A stretch of DNA of 38,839 bases, from positions 86,040 to 124,878 of the forward strand of contig NZ_RFFL01000015.1 of assembly GCF_003696285.1 (NCBI RefSeq). Direction: 5' to 3'. Both the position numbers and the translations under genes were made by a program. Position 1 is the stretch's first letter; each line of letters begins with the position of its first letter. Positions 17,479 to 25,931 of the stretch are shown here, in pieces. This DNA comes from Stutzerimonas nitrititolerans. Lineage in GTDB: Bacteria; Pseudomonadota; Gammaproteobacteria; Pseudomonadales; Pseudomonadaceae. The notes beneath the pieces are model-generated. The model saw only the letters and a list, made by a program, of their open reading frames with translations. It was not told the DNA's origin and did no database searches.

Positions 17479-18393
17479 ATGAAATCCTTCCTCAGACTGC
17501 ACACCTGGCCCCTGGTGGGCCTCGCCATCGCCGCCAACCTCGGCCTGCAGCTCTACCTCGCCACCGGCGAGCTGAAAAGCTGGGCGCAAATCGACTGGAT
17601 GGATGTCGCCGGCGAAGGCGGCTCGGCCGTGCTGGCGCTGGTCTGGCTGATCATGCTGCTGCGCAGCCGGCCGGCTGGTCGAGTGACCCGGCTGCTGGCG
17701 CTCGGGCTCGCCTGCATCTTCTTCTCCTGGTGGATGGATACGCTGGACGAGTTCGTCCAGCTGCCGCAGACGGTGGCCTGGGACAACTGGCTGGAGACGG
17801 CGCCGATGCCCATCGGCCTGCTGCTGCTCACGCTCGGCATCTATCACCTCAACCAGGAACAGCGCGCCATCAGCCAGCAGATGAGCAAACGCGAAAGGTT
17901 GTTTCGCGAACATCGCCTGTTCGACAAGGTGACGCCTCTGGGCGCCGCCGAATACCTGCGCCAGCAGATTCAGCGCGCGCTGGCAGAAGCCTGCGAGATG
18001 GAGCAGCCGCTGTCGCTCGTCGCCGTGGACCTGGACGACTTCGATGCCATCAACCGACGTTATGGCCAGGACGAAGGCGATGCCGTGCTGCAGGCTATCG
18101 CGCAACTGCTGATGCTCAATCTGCGCCGGCAGGATCTGCTGTGTCGCCTGGCGGGGGATCGCTTCGTCGCGGTGCTGCCCAACACCGGCGAGGCCCAGGC
18201 GCGGATGATCGCCGAAGAATTGCAGCAGGCGGTCGCCAGCCTGGCACACCGAACCGGGCGACACGGCGAACGCCTCTTCCTGCGCGCCAGCACCGCGACC
18301 GTCATGGCCCTGGAGGACGACCCCGAGCAGTTGCTCAGGCGCCTCAACCTGGGGCTGGCCCAGGCCAAACAGCGTCTGCCGCGTTGCGCCTGA
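17479..18393 (+). CDS. Membrane GGDEF-domain protein with degenerate active site
   Basis: A 304-residue protein. The N-terminal half has about four membrane helices (near 8-27, 45-62, 70-87 and 108-123). A short linker leads to a GGDEF domain (about 150-300). Fold residues are present in LVAVDLDDFDAINRRYGQDEGDAVL, but the signature GGDEF is AGDRF (225-229), so the metal- and GTP-binding acidic residue is replaced by Arg. It is probably not an active diguanylate cyclase; it could bind GTP or c-di-GMP or act by protein contact. Ten bases separate it from the AraC gene downstream, so the two are probably co-expressed and may form one signalling unit. Confidence 0.87.
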   Translation: MKSFLRLHTWPLVGLAIAANLGLQLYLATGELKSWAQIDWMDVAGEGGSAVLALVWLIMLLRSRPAGRVTRLLALGLACIFFSWWMDTLDEFVQLPQTVAWDNWLETAPMPIGLLLLTLGIYHLNQEQRAISQQMSKRERLFREHRLFDKVTPLGAAEYLRQQIQRALAEACEMEQPLSLVAVDLDDFDAINRRYGQDEGDAVLQAIAQLLMLNLRRQDLLCRLAGDRFVAVLPNTGEAQARMIAEELQQAVASLAHRTGRHGERLFLRASTATVMALEDDPEQLLRRLNLGLAQAKQRLPRCA

Positions 18394-18403
18394 GGAGCGG
18401 ATC

Positions 18404-19438
18404 ATGCTCATCGGCTACGAATGCGACACCCGCTTCATCGCGGCGCACCATCAGCCGGCCTTGCTGATCGACCTGGCGCTGTCGCGCGGGATCGATAGCC
18501 ACAGGCTGCTGCGTGGCACCGGGCTCTTCTATGCCGATATCGCCGGCGGCCATGCAAAGCTTTGTCCCGAGCAGTTCGTCACGCTGATCGGCAACGCCAA
18601 ACGCCTGCTGGATGCCGACGACAGCAGCTTCCTGTTCGGGCAAAGGCTTTTGCCCGGCCATTACGGCGAGGCCAGCCATACGCTGGAACACGCCTGCACG
18701 CTGCACCAGGCACTGGAGCGGCTGCAACGTTTCCGCGCGCTGCTCAGCCCGTTGTTGACGCCTCGGCTGCTGCTCGACGACAAGCAGGCGTACCTCTACT
18801 GGAGCGACAGTTGCGGTGCCGCGCATGCGCAGGTCTTCCTGGCCGAAGCCTGCATGACCGCCGTCGTCGCCATGAGCCGGCGGCTTTCGGCCGAGCGCCT
18901 GCCGTGGCGCTTTCATTTCAGCTACGCCAAGCCCCGCTACGTCGAGCAGTACTGGGTTCACCTGGGTGAGGATCTGACGTTCGACAGCCAGCTGACGATG
19001 ATGAGCCTGCCGCTGGAATGGTTGCACCGGCCCTGGCCCAATGCATCCGCAACCGCCGGCCAGGTCGCCGAGCAGGCCAGCCAGGCGCTGCTGGCGAGCC
19101 ATGGCTGGCCTGGCAGCTTCCTCGATCAGCTGTACGAATACCTGCAGGCCAATATCCGCACGCCGCTGAATCTGGAACGGGTCGCCCAGGCCTTCGGGAT
19201 GAGCCCGGCCTCGCTCAAGCGCAAGCTGCAGAAGCACGGCACTCACTTCCAGGAGCAACTCGACCTGGTACGCAAGCACGTGGCGCTCTATCTGTACCAG
19301 GCCAGGGGCTATGGCAACGACGAGGTGGCGGCTTACCTGCGCTTCACGGACACCACCAACTTTCGCCGCTCCTTCAAGCGCTGGACCGGCGTTGTGCCGA
19401 GTGGGCTGCGCCATTGGCATTCGGTCGCCGGACGGTAG
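18404..19438 (+). CDS. AraC-family transcriptional regulator
   Basis: A 344-residue regulator. Residues about 20-210 match the arabinose-binding-type ligand domain found in OruR/ArgR-like AraC proteins, including LLRGTGL and the FHFSYAKPRYVEQY segment. The C-terminal helix-turn-helix pair spans about 245-340, with NLERVAQAFGMSPASLKRKLQKHG and VAAYLRFTDTTNFRRSFKRWTGVVPS. GAGGAG lies six bases before the ATG. It follows the GGDEF gene by ten bases and precedes the exported hydrolase gene, which is a likely target. Confidence 0.92.
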   Translation: MLIGYECDTRFIAAHHQPALLIDLALSRGIDSHRLLRGTGLFYADIAGGHAKLCPEQFVTLIGNAKRLLDADDSSFLFGQRLLPGHYGEASHTLEHACTLHQALERLQRFRALLSPLLTPRLLLDDKQAYLYWSDSCGAAHAQVFLAEACMTAVVAMSRRLSAERLPWRFHFSYAKPRYVEQYWVHLGEDLTFDSQLTMMSLPLEWLHRPWPNASATAGQVAEQASQALLASHGWPGSFLDQLYEYLQANIRTPLNLERVAQAFGMSPASLKRKLQKHGTHFQEQLDLVRKHVALYLYQARGYGNDEVAAYLRFTDTTNFRRSFKRWTGVVPSGLRHWHSVAGR

Positions 19439-19540
19439 AACGCGGCAACTGGCAAGCCAGCCTCCGTGTCGTGGGCGGAATAAAGGAGAAACAATTCTTG
19501 TTCGGTTCTCTACCCGAACCCCGTGCAAGATTCAGTGCCG

Positions 19541-19586
19541 GACATCGGCGCCGCGCATGCTACATACCATGGGGATTGCCGATGTC
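19541..19586. repeat. 9-bp inverted repeat before the exported hydrolase gene
   Basis: GACATCGGC (19541-19549) and GCCGATGTC (19578-19586) are exact reverse complements with a 28-base spacer, 68 bases before the GTG start. It could be an operator for the upstream AraC regulator. AraC sites are more often direct repeats, so this is a weak assignment. Confidence 0.4.
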
Positions 19587-19653
19587 TTTCTGCGGTCCCG
19601 AGCGGCCGGAATGAACGCGGCCGAGCGGCCGCTTGCCTACAAGGAGTCGATGT

Positions 19654-20667
19654 GTGAAGAAAGCCATGTCATCGCTGACGCTGATCGCCGGGCTTGCCCT
19701 GGTTCCAGCGCTACATGCCGAGCAGCGGCAGAGTTACGGTCCGCATCTCGAAGGGTTCGACTACCCACATCCCGTCAAGCGCCACGAATTTTCATCGCAA
19801 CAGCAGCCATTGTTCATGGCGTACATGGATGTGCAACCGGAAGGCAAGGCCAACGGCCGCACGGTGCTACTCATGCACGGCAAGAACTTCTGCGCGGCCA
19901 CTTGGGAGGCAACCATCGCAGTGCTCTCGCAGAATGGCTATCGCGTGATTGCCCCGGACCAGATCGGCTTCTGCAGTTCCAGCAAACCTGAGGGTTACCA
20001 GTTCAGCTTCGCCCAGCTCGCGCACAACACCCAGGGATTGTTGCAGTCGCTGGATATCGACAAGGTCACCGTTATCGGTCATTCCATGGGCGGCATGCTG
20101 GCCTCACGCTTCGCCCTCTCCTACTCACAGAACGTCGAGCAGCTGGTTCTGGTCAACCCCATCGGCCTGGAGGACTGGCAGGCCGAAGGCGTGCCCTATG
20201 CCACCATCGACCAGTTGTACGCGAACGAGCTGAAGACGGATTTCGAGAAGATAAAGGCCTACCAGCAGAAGTTTTACTACAACGGGCGCTGGAAGCCCGA
20301 GTACGACCGCTGGGTGAACATGCTCGCCGGGATGTATGCCGGAAATGGAAAGGAAATCGTCGCGCTGAACCAGGCGCAGACTTCCGAGATGCTCTTCACC
20401 CAACCGGTCATTCACGAGTTCGGCCAACTGAAGATGCCTACCTTGTTGCTGATCGGTGGCAAGGACCGCACCGCACCCGGCGCCAACCGCGCGCCGGAGC
20501 AGGTCGCGCAACGGCTGGGAAACTACCCCGAGCTGGGCCGAAAGGCTGAGCAGGCGATTCCCGGCGCCACCCTCGTGCCGTTTCCCGAACTGGGCCATTC
20601 ACCCCAGGTAGAGGCCCCGGAGGTGTTCCACGAGGCCTTGCTGCGTGGCCTGAAAGAAGCTGACTGA
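19654..20667 (+). CDS. Exported alpha/beta-fold hydrolase
   Basis: A 337-residue hydrolase with a signal peptide (VKKAMSSLTLIAGLALVPA, cleavage likely after LHA), so periplasmic. The nucleophile elbow is GHSMGG with Ser144. The acid is probably the Asp in LLLIGGKDRTAPG and the catalytic His is in PELGHSPQ. HGKNF at about 75 supplies the oxyanion segment. I chose GTG 19654 because AAGGAG lies seven bases upstream; an upstream TTG would give a signal peptide with a poor start. The substrate is unknown. It stands alone after the AraC gene and converges on the GntR gene. Confidence 0.88.
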   Translation: MKKAMSSLTLIAGLALVPALHAEQRQSYGPHLEGFDYPHPVKRHEFSSQQQPLFMAYMDVQPEGKANGRTVLLMHGKNFCAATWEATIAVLSQNGYRVIAPDQIGFCSSSKPEGYQFSFAQLAHNTQGLLQSLDIDKVTVIGHSMGGMLASRFALSYSQNVEQLVLVNPIGLEDWQAEGVPYATIDQLYANELKTDFEKIKAYQQKFYYNGRWKPEYDRWVNMLAGMYAGNGKEIVALNQAQTSEMLFTQPVIHEFGQLKMPTLLLIGGKDRTAPGANRAPEQVAQRLGNYPELGRKAEQAIPGATLVPFPELGHSPQVEAPEVFHEALLRGLKEAD

Positions 20668-20734
20668 GGTGAGCCCGGGCAGCTGTCCGACGCTTGGCCA
20701 GCCTGCCTCGCCGGCCTCCTGAGATTGCTGGCAA

Positions 20735-20750
20735 GCCTGCAGAAGCAGGC
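20735..20750. terminator. Weak hairpin between convergent hydrolase and GntR genes
   Basis: GCCTGC-AGAA-GCAGGC forms a perfect six-base-pair stem with a four-base loop just outside the GntR stop and 67 bases past the hydrolase stop. There is no T-tract on either side, so termination is only a possibility. Confidence 0.35.
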
Positions 20751-20756
20751 ACTGCC

Positions 20757-21455
20757 TCAGAGCTGATCGAGCAGCACCGTCGCCTTGGTGAAGGTTTCGA
20801 TGTTATCGATCAGCCGATCCAGGCATTCGGCCGCCTCTTTCGGATCGCCCGCCGCAATCGCCGCGGCTACGGCGGCGTGCAGCCGGGCCATCTCGGGCAG
20901 GTCGGCAGCCTGCTTGTAATGCAGGTACCAGAAGCGCCGGGAAAGACCGTTGAGCGAGCGCAACGCACTCTCGGCGAATTCGTTCCTGGCCGCGATCAGG
21001 CACAGCTCGTTGAACTCGCGGTCGGAGCGCATGAAGGTGATGTCGTCGTTGTCGACAGCCGCCGCATTGAACTCCTCGGCCAGCCGCGCGAAGGATTTAC
21101 GCTGCTGCTCGTTCGCTCGCTTGGCGGCACTGCGGCAGACCAACCGCTCGATCTCCCGCCGGGTCTCGATCAGCCTCAGCTGCTTGCCGATATCGATGGC
21201 CGGGATCAGCAGGCCCCGCTGCGGCATCACCAGGATCAGATGCTCGCGCGCCAGACGCTGCACCGCCTCGCGAAGGGGCGTGCGACCGATGCCGGTCATG
21301 GCACTCAGCGACTGCTCGGAAATGAGCGTCCCGGGCGGAATACGGAGCGTGACTATGGCTTCTTCGAGCTGCTGATAAGCGATATCGGTGAGCTTGGCCT
21401 TCGATTTTCCCGTCAAGCTGGGAAGAGGCGACGTCAGGGTGGTGCTGCTTTCCAT
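20757..21455 (-). CDS. GntR-family regulator, FCD (FadR-like) subgroup
   Basis: A 232-residue regulator. The N-terminal winged helix-turn-helix is clear in IPPGTLISEQSLSAMTGIG and RTPLREAVQRLAREHLILV. The C-terminal all-helical FCD domain (about 95-225) binds a small carboxylate-type ligand, often with a metal, in related proteins. The ATG at 21455 has AAGGAA eight bases upstream; an ORF start 12 codons further up has none. It is divergent from the hydrolase/dehydrogenase pair. The 92-base gap holds one copy of CTAATATATCAG, which recurs twice at 28179-28243. It probably represses its neighbours until a pathway metabolite binds. Confidence 0.93.
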   Translation of the reverse strand: MESSTTLTSPLPSLTGKSKAKLTDIAYQQLEEAIVTLRIPPGTLISEQSLSAMTGIGRTPLREAVQRLAREHLILVMPQRGLLIPAIDIGKQLRLIETRREIERLVCRSAAKRANEQQRKSFARLAEEFNAAAVDNDDITFMRSDREFNELCLIAARNEFAESALRSLNGLSRRFWYLHYKQAADLPEMARLHAAVAAAIAAGDPKEAAECLDRLIDNIETFTKATVLLDQL

Positions 21456-21513
21456 TCGGCTGTTCCTTTCGATCCAATCGCAGCATAGCAAAAGTGAATC
21501 ATGATCAGCTAGA

Positions 21514-21525
21514 CTAATATATCAG
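21514..21525. promoter_or_regulatory. Candidate GntR operator, copy A
   Basis: CTAATATATCAG is a near-perfect palindrome (CTRATATATYAG) in the gap between the GntR gene and the hydrolase gene. It contains TAATAT, which could serve as the rightward -10, so a bound repressor would block the promoter. The same 12 bases recur at 28179-28190 (reverse) and 28232-28243 (forward). Confidence 0.72.
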
Positions 21526-21547
21526 CTGTACATCGAAGGAAATAACA

Positions 21548-22261
21548 ATGACTCGAACATCGATGGAAACAGGCCGGATGAGTCTACTCGCTGTGCATGG
21601 CATTCAAGGCACCAGCGCTGCGTGGTCATCCGTCGCCCAAGCCTGTGCGACACAAGCCCACGTCATCTGCCCCAACCTGCGCGGACGGGGTAACGCCCTG
21701 CGCGGGCAAGCCCCCCAGGACTACAGGCTGGAAGCCTTCAGCGGGGATCTCGCGCAAATAGCTCGACAGCTCGACGGGCCTTTCATCCTGGCCGGCTGGA
21801 GCATGGGCGTATCCGTAACGCTCGAATACCTGCGCCGCAACGCTGGTCCACAGCCATGCGCTCTGATTCTGCTTTCCGGCACCCCTCGCCCCGGCCTGGC
21901 GCCCTGGTTCAGTGAACGCGGCGATCGGCTGCTGAAGGAAATCGCCGCACGCGAGAAGCGCCTGAAACTCGCCATGGCCGCCGATCACCAGGCGGTTGCC
22001 TGGACCTGGGAAGGCCTTCAGGACGTCGATCACAGCGCCGCCCTCGCGGATATCCAGCTGCCCACCCTGATCATTCATGGCGATGCCGACCCGGACTCGC
22101 CCCTCGAACATGCGCGCTGGTTGTCCGAGGGCATCCCCAACGCCGAGCTGCACGTTATCGCCGGTGCCGGGCACAGCCTGCTGACGGAAAACACCGCCGA
22201 GGTGGCGCAGCACATCAACGCCTTCATCGCCAAGCTTCATCACGCTCAGGAGCGACCATGA
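21548..22261 (+). CDS. Alpha/beta-fold hydrolase, cytoplasmic
   Basis: A 237-residue hydrolase without a signal peptide. The core shows HGIQGTSAAW for the oxyanion region, GWSMG with the nucleophilic Ser, the acid Asp in IIHGDADPDSP and the catalytic His in GAGHSLL. This layout resembles small ester, lactone or enol-lactone hydrolases. GAAGGAAA precedes the ATG. It overlaps the iron-type dehydrogenase gene by ATGA, so hydrolysis and oxidation/reduction of the product are probably consecutive steps. The substrate cannot be read from the sequence. Confidence 0.9.
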   Translation: MTRTSMETGRMSLLAVHGIQGTSAAWSSVAQACATQAHVICPNLRGRGNALRGQAPQDYRLEAFSGDLAQIARQLDGPFILAGWSMGVSVTLEYLRRNAGPQPCALILLSGTPRPGLAPWFSERGDRLLKEIAAREKRLKLAMAADHQAVAWTWEGLQDVDHSAALADIQLPTLIIHGDADPDSPLEHARWLSEGIPNAELHVIAGAGHSLLTENTAEVAQHINAFIAKLHHAQERP

Positions 22262-23499
22262 GAACCGAAGACCTGATTCATTTCTGCGCACCCGGACGCC
22301 TGATCATCGGCAATGGCTCGCGCCACCAGCTGCCCCAGTTGCTCGCCCGGCTGGGCTATCGCTCCGGGGTGCTGGTCACCGACGCCTTCTTCGCCGAGAA
22401 AACCCCTTGGGTAAAGGAATACACCGAGGCCGCCGAACGGCTGGGCATAAGCACCATCATCTATGCCGGCGGCCTGCCCGATCCGACGACGGGCCTGTGC
22501 GACGAAGCCACCGCTGTCCTGCGTGACCAATTGGCCGGCAAGCAGCCGGACCATGTCATTGCCCTAGGCGGCGGCAGCAATATCGACCTGGCGAAAGCCC
22601 TGACCCTGACCCTGCCGCACGGCCGGCCCATCGCCGAGTTCGCGGGCGACATCGGCGGCTGCAGGCCGCTGCCCCTGATCGCCCTGCCGACGACTTCCGG
22701 CACGGGCTCGGAAGCGACGCCCGGTGCGATTCTGCTCGACCCCGCCAATGCGACCAAGATCGCGGTGATGGACAACGCACTGCGCCCGCAAATAGCGCTG
22801 ATCGACCCCGAATTCACCTACACCTGCCCTCCCCGCGTGACGGCCGATGCCGGCATCGATGCCTTCACCCACGCCATCGAGTCCTTCCTGACGCTCGATA
22901 GCGCGCTGTTCGAGCGCGCCGGCAATCCCGATCCGGGCTATAGCGGTCGCTCGCCGTTGACCATGCTCTTCGCCAGGGAATCGATGCGCCTGTGCTTCGC
23001 CTGGATGGAGCGTGCCTACCAACAGGGCGACGACACCGAGGCGCGGGTCGGCATGGCCTATGCCAGCATCTACGCGGCACTGTCCTACGGCACCGCCGGG
23101 CTCAACGCGGGCCATGGCATCGCCTATGCGGTCGCGGGGCAGACGCACAAAAGCCACGGCAGCACCAATGCGGTGATGCTCCCCTACGTGCTCGACGCAC
23201 TCTGCGAGACGCGCCAGAGCGAGCTGGCCGAAATCGCGCAAATGATGGGTTTGGCGACCGCTTGCCCGGAAGAGTCCGCGCGCCGGGTGCCCGTGGCAGT
23301 GCGCGCCATGATCGAGCGCCTGGACATTCCCAGCGACCTGAAAGCCTTCGGCATCGAAGAGGAAACCCTCGACGACCTGATCGCCGATGCGCTCGCGGTG
23401 ACACGACTGGCCAAGGCGTTTCCGGTGGCCGATGCCACCCTCGCCTATCGACAGATCGTGCTGAATGCCTGGGACGGGCACCTCAGCGGTCAACCCTGA
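22258..23499 (+). CDS. Iron-type (group III) alcohol dehydrogenase
   Basis: A 413-residue NAD(P)-dependent dehydrogenase. The nucleotide-binding motif GGGSNID is at 104-110, and PTTSGTGSEAT is at 144-154. Metal ligands are Asp201 and His205 (DAGIDAFTHAIESF), His286 (NAGHGIAYAV) and His300 (THKSHGSTNAV). Related enzymes act on short alcohols, lactaldehyde, maleylacetate or 4-hydroxybutyrate. About ten residues around FERAGNPDPGYSGRSP look like a family-variable insert. It is coupled to the hydrolase by a four-base overlap and ends at a strong terminator. Confidence 0.93.
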   Translation: MRTEDLIHFCAPGRLIIGNGSRHQLPQLLARLGYRSGVLVTDAFFAEKTPWVKEYTEAAERLGISTIIYAGGLPDPTTGLCDEATAVLRDQLAGKQPDHVIALGGGSNIDLAKALTLTLPHGRPIAEFAGDIGGCRPLPLIALPTTSGTGSEATPGAILLDPANATKIAVMDNALRPQIALIDPEFTYTCPPRVTADAGIDAFTHAIESFLTLDSALFERAGNPDPGYSGRSPLTMLFARESMRLCFAWMERAYQQGDDTEARVGMAYASIYAALSYGTAGLNAGHGIAYAVAGQTHKSHGSTNAVMLPYVLDALCETRQSELAEIAQMMGLATACPEESARRVPVAVRAMIERLDIPSDLKAFGIEEETLDDLIADALAVTRLAKAFPVADATLAYRQIVLNAWDGHLSGQP

Positions 23500-23510
23500 C
23501 CGACCATAGA

Positions 23511-23545
23511 AAAGGCGCTGCTCGAATGCGGGCAGCGCCTTTTTT
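23511..23545. terminator. Bidirectional rho-independent terminator
   Basis: AAAGGCGCTGC (23511-23521) pairs perfectly with GCAGCGCCTTT (23532-23542) around a ten-base loop, followed by more T residues. A-tracts and T-tracts on both sides allow it to stop the dehydrogenase transcript and the converging yddG transcript. The yddG stop codon lies within the T-tract. Confidence 0.92.
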
Positions 23546-24488
23546 ATCCGTTTCGACGCGGCGTGGTTGCGCTGGCCTGGTCACCCGACTGCGCCGATTC
23601 TGGCGGTTTTGCACGCGTGGCGAACCAGCAGAGGATCGACCCGATGCAGACCATGGCGGCACCCTGCCAGAACGACAGCGACAGCGGCGTACGCAACAGT
23701 ACGGCCGCCAGGGCGGCGGACAGCACCGGGATGAAATACGAAGCACCGGCGAGGACGGTGACATTGCCGTGCAGGATGCCGACGTTCCACGCCGCATAGC
23801 CGAAGCCCATCGCGGAGGCGGCCAGCACCAGATAGATCAGCGCGTGGTAGCTGAATGCCATCGCTTCCCCGCCGATGGCCAGGTATTTGGCCCATAGCGC
23901 CAATGCCGTCAGCATGAAGAACAGCGTGACACCGTTCTTGCCGCCGGCGATCCGCGTGGTCACCGTGCAGTACGCCGCCCAGATCACCGCGCCGGCGAAG
24001 GCCAGCCCGTAGCTGAGGGGGTTGTCGCGGATGTTCGCCGCCATCCCGGGCAGAGCCAGCCCCTGTTCCCCGCCGAGCACCCAGCAGATCCCGAGGATCG
24101 CGATGAGGAAGCCGGGAACGATGAGCAGGTTGGCCTGTTGCTTGTTGAACAGGATCGCCGCCAGGATCGTGAAGGCCGGCCACAGGTAATTGACCATGCC
24201 GACTTCGATGGCCTGCCGGCTGCTGTTGGCGTAGCCGATGGACAGCGCAAGGCACAGCTCGTACGAGACGAACAGCAGGCTGCCCCAGACGAGATAGCGT
24301 CGGGGGAACTCCCGTATCCGCGGAAAGCCGACCGTGAACAACAGCATTACCGATGCGACGCTGTACATCATGGCGGCGCCACCGGTCGCGCCGAGGCTCT
24401 CACTGACGCCCCGGATCAGGCCGACGATCGAGCTCCACAAGACAATTGCAACGAGCCCGATGAAGGTCGCTTTACGCTGGTTTTTCAT
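23544..24488 (-). CDS. yddG: YddG-type aromatic amino acid exporter (DMT superfamily)
   Basis: A 314-residue inner-membrane protein with ten helices in two EamA repeats. It follows E. coli YddG in many segments, such as ATFIGLVAIVLWSSIVGLIRGVSE, FVSYELCLALSIGYA, EVGMVNYLWP, GFGYAAWNVGILHGNV and LSFWQGAAMVCIGSILCW; each is quoted only as a landmark. YddG exports aromatic amino acids and some drugs. Start is the ATG at 24488, since the N-terminus then aligns with the family; a longer frame upstream has no ribosome site. It is divergent from nirK and convergent with the dehydrogenase gene. No link to denitrification is apparent. Confidence 0.92.
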   Translation of the reverse strand: MKNQRKATFIGLVAIVLWSSIVGLIRGVSESLGATGGAAMMYSVASVMLLFTVGFPRIREFPRRYLVWGSLLFVSYELCLALSIGYANSSRQAIEVGMVNYLWPAFTILAAILFNKQQANLLIVPGFLIAILGICWVLGGEQGLALPGMAANIRDNPLSYGLAFAGAVIWAAYCTVTTRIAGGKNGVTLFFMLTALALWAKYLAIGGEAMAFSYHALIYLVLAASAMGFGYAAWNVGILHGNVTVLAGASYFIPVLSAALAAVLLRTPLSLSFWQGAAMVCIGSILCWFATRAKPPESAQSGDQASATTPRRNG

Positions 24489-24726
24489 GCCGCCCTGCTT
24501 ACATTCAACATTCGATTGAAGGATCGCCCCTGGCCGATGGCGTTTGACTCGAACCGAGGGGCACGAATTCCAGCACAGTGGATCGTCTTGAGCCACCCGA
24601 GGAGCCGAGCGGACCCTGCCAGTCGCGCCAATATCTGCGTTGCAAGCGAAGCCTTTGCCATCGCCCCAGAGAGACTGTTGAGGTAACGCGAGCAGCGCCT
24701 TTTTCTCATTCGTTCGAGGTATTCAT

Positions 24727-24740
24727 TTGGTCTGTGGCAA
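24727..24740. promoter_or_regulatory. Degenerate FNR/DNR-like site upstream of nirK
   Basis: TTGGTCTGTGGCAA keeps the outer TTG and CAA of the FNR/DNR pattern TTGAT-N4-ATCAA at the right 14-base span, but the inner AT and AT pairs are lost. Nitrite reductase genes in pseudomonads are normally activated by such regulators under low oxygen and nitric oxide, so the position is plausible but the match is weak. Confidence 0.35.
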
Positions 24741-24772
24741 ATCGCCGCCCTCTACCAAAACGGAGGTAATTC

Positions 24773-24844
24773 TTGTCGAGACGCAAGGTTCGTCTGCCGG
24801 GTTTGCCGCGTAATGAGCAGCAACTAGATCCTGCAGGAGCGTAA
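24773..24844 (+). CDS. Possible 23-codon leader ORF before nirK
   Basis: A TTG start lies five bases after a perfect GGAGGT (24762-24767). The frame runs for 23 codons, is rich in Arg and Pro, and ends in TAA three bases before the nirK GTG, so its stop sits within the nirK ribosome site region (CAGGAG). That arrangement suits translational coupling. No homologue is known to me. If transcription starts near 24775, as the FNR-like site would predict, the frame would not be translated, so this is tentative. Confidence 0.25.
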   Translation: MSRRKVRLPGLPRNEQQLDPAGA

Positions 24845-24847
24845 CTT

Positions 24848-25927
24848 GTGAATACGATCAAATACCTGGCCTTGTCTGTTGCACTGGCTTTTAGCGGTCA
24901 GGCTCTGGCGGACGCCGCGGACGGTTTGCCACATGTGAAGGTCAGTCTTGTGGCTCCGCCTCAGGTGCATGCCCATGAGCAAGTGGCGCCGAAAGAGCCG
25001 CGCGTGGTGCAGTTCCGCCTGGTGATCGAGGAAAAGAAAATGGTCATCGACGACCAGGGCACCACGCTCCAGGCGATGACCTTCAACGGTTCGATGCCCG
25101 GCCCGACCATGGTGGTGCACGAGGGTGATTACGTAGAGCTGACCCTGGTCAACCCGGCCACCAACACCATGCCGCACAACATCGACCTGCACGCGGCTAC
25201 CGGTGCGCTGGGCGGCGCCGCAATGACCCTGGTATCTCCCGGACAGGAAGCCGTGCTGCGCTTCAAGGCCGACCGTGCCGGAACCTTCGTCTATCACTGC
25301 GCACCCGAAGGCATGGTCGCCTGGCACGTGCTGGCCGGCATGAGCGGCACGCTGATGGTGCTGCCGCGCGAGGGTCTGAAGGACCCGGCCGGCAACCCGC
25401 TGCATTACGACCGTGCCTACACCATCGGCGAGTTCGACCTGTACATTCCCAAGGACAAGGACGGCAAGTTCAAGGACTATAGCACCCTGCTCGACAGCTA
25501 TGCCGACACTCGCGAAACCATGCGCGGCCTGATCCCGAGCCACGTGGTGTTCAACGGCCGGGTCGGCGCCCTGACCGGCAAGAACGCCCTCAAAGCCAAC
25601 GTCGGCGAATCGGTGCTGCTGATCCACTCCCAGGCCAACCGCGACTCCCGTCCGCACCTGATCGGCGGCCACGGTGACTGGGTTTGGGAAACCGGCAAGT
25701 TCGACAACCCGCCGCTGAAGAATCTTGAGACCTGGTTCGTGCGCGGTGGCTCGGCCGCCGTGGCGCTCTACACCTTCCGCCAGCCCGGCGTCTATGCCTA
25801 CCTCAACCACAACCTGATCGAGGCGGAAATGGGCGCGGCCGGCCATATCGTGGTGGAAGGCGGCGAGTGGAACGAGGAGCTGATGAAGCAGGTCAAGGCG
25901 CCCGGTCCGATCACATCACAGGAGTGA
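24848..25927 (+). CDS. nirK: Copper-containing nitrite reductase NirK
   Basis: A periplasmic trimeric enzyme that reduces nitrite to nitric oxide in denitrification. The 359 residues include a signal peptide (about 1-22) and two cupredoxin domains. Type 1 copper ligands are His110, Cys151, His160 and Met165. Type 2 ligands are His115, His150 and His321. Catalytic Asp113 (NIDLH) and His275 (GGHGDW) are present. The GTG start has CAGGAG eight bases before the spacer. nirV follows after four bases. No nor, nos or nar gene is in the window, so the remaining steps must be encoded elsewhere or be absent. Confidence 0.97.
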   Translation: MNTIKYLALSVALAFSGQALADAADGLPHVKVSLVAPPQVHAHEQVAPKEPRVVQFRLVIEEKKMVIDDQGTTLQAMTFNGSMPGPTMVVHEGDYVELTLVNPATNTMPHNIDLHAATGALGGAAMTLVSPGQEAVLRFKADRAGTFVYHCAPEGMVAWHVLAGMSGTLMVLPREGLKDPAGNPLHYDRAYTIGEFDLYIPKDKDGKFKDYSTLLDSYADTRETMRGLIPSHVVFNGRVGALTGKNALKANVGESVLLIHSQANRDSRPHLIGGHGDWVWETGKFDNPPLKNLETWFVRGGSAAVALYTFRQPGVYAYLNHNLIEAEMGAAGHIVVEGGEWNEELMKQVKAPGPITSQE

Positions 25928-25931
25928 GGCC

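Larger units (their letters stand above)
24489..24847. other. yddG-nirK divergent intergenic region
   Basis: About 360 bases holding both promoters. Besides the FNR-like site and the small leader frame listed separately, I see no hairpin or further gene. The left half (24489-24700) shows no recognisable element. Confidence 0.5.
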
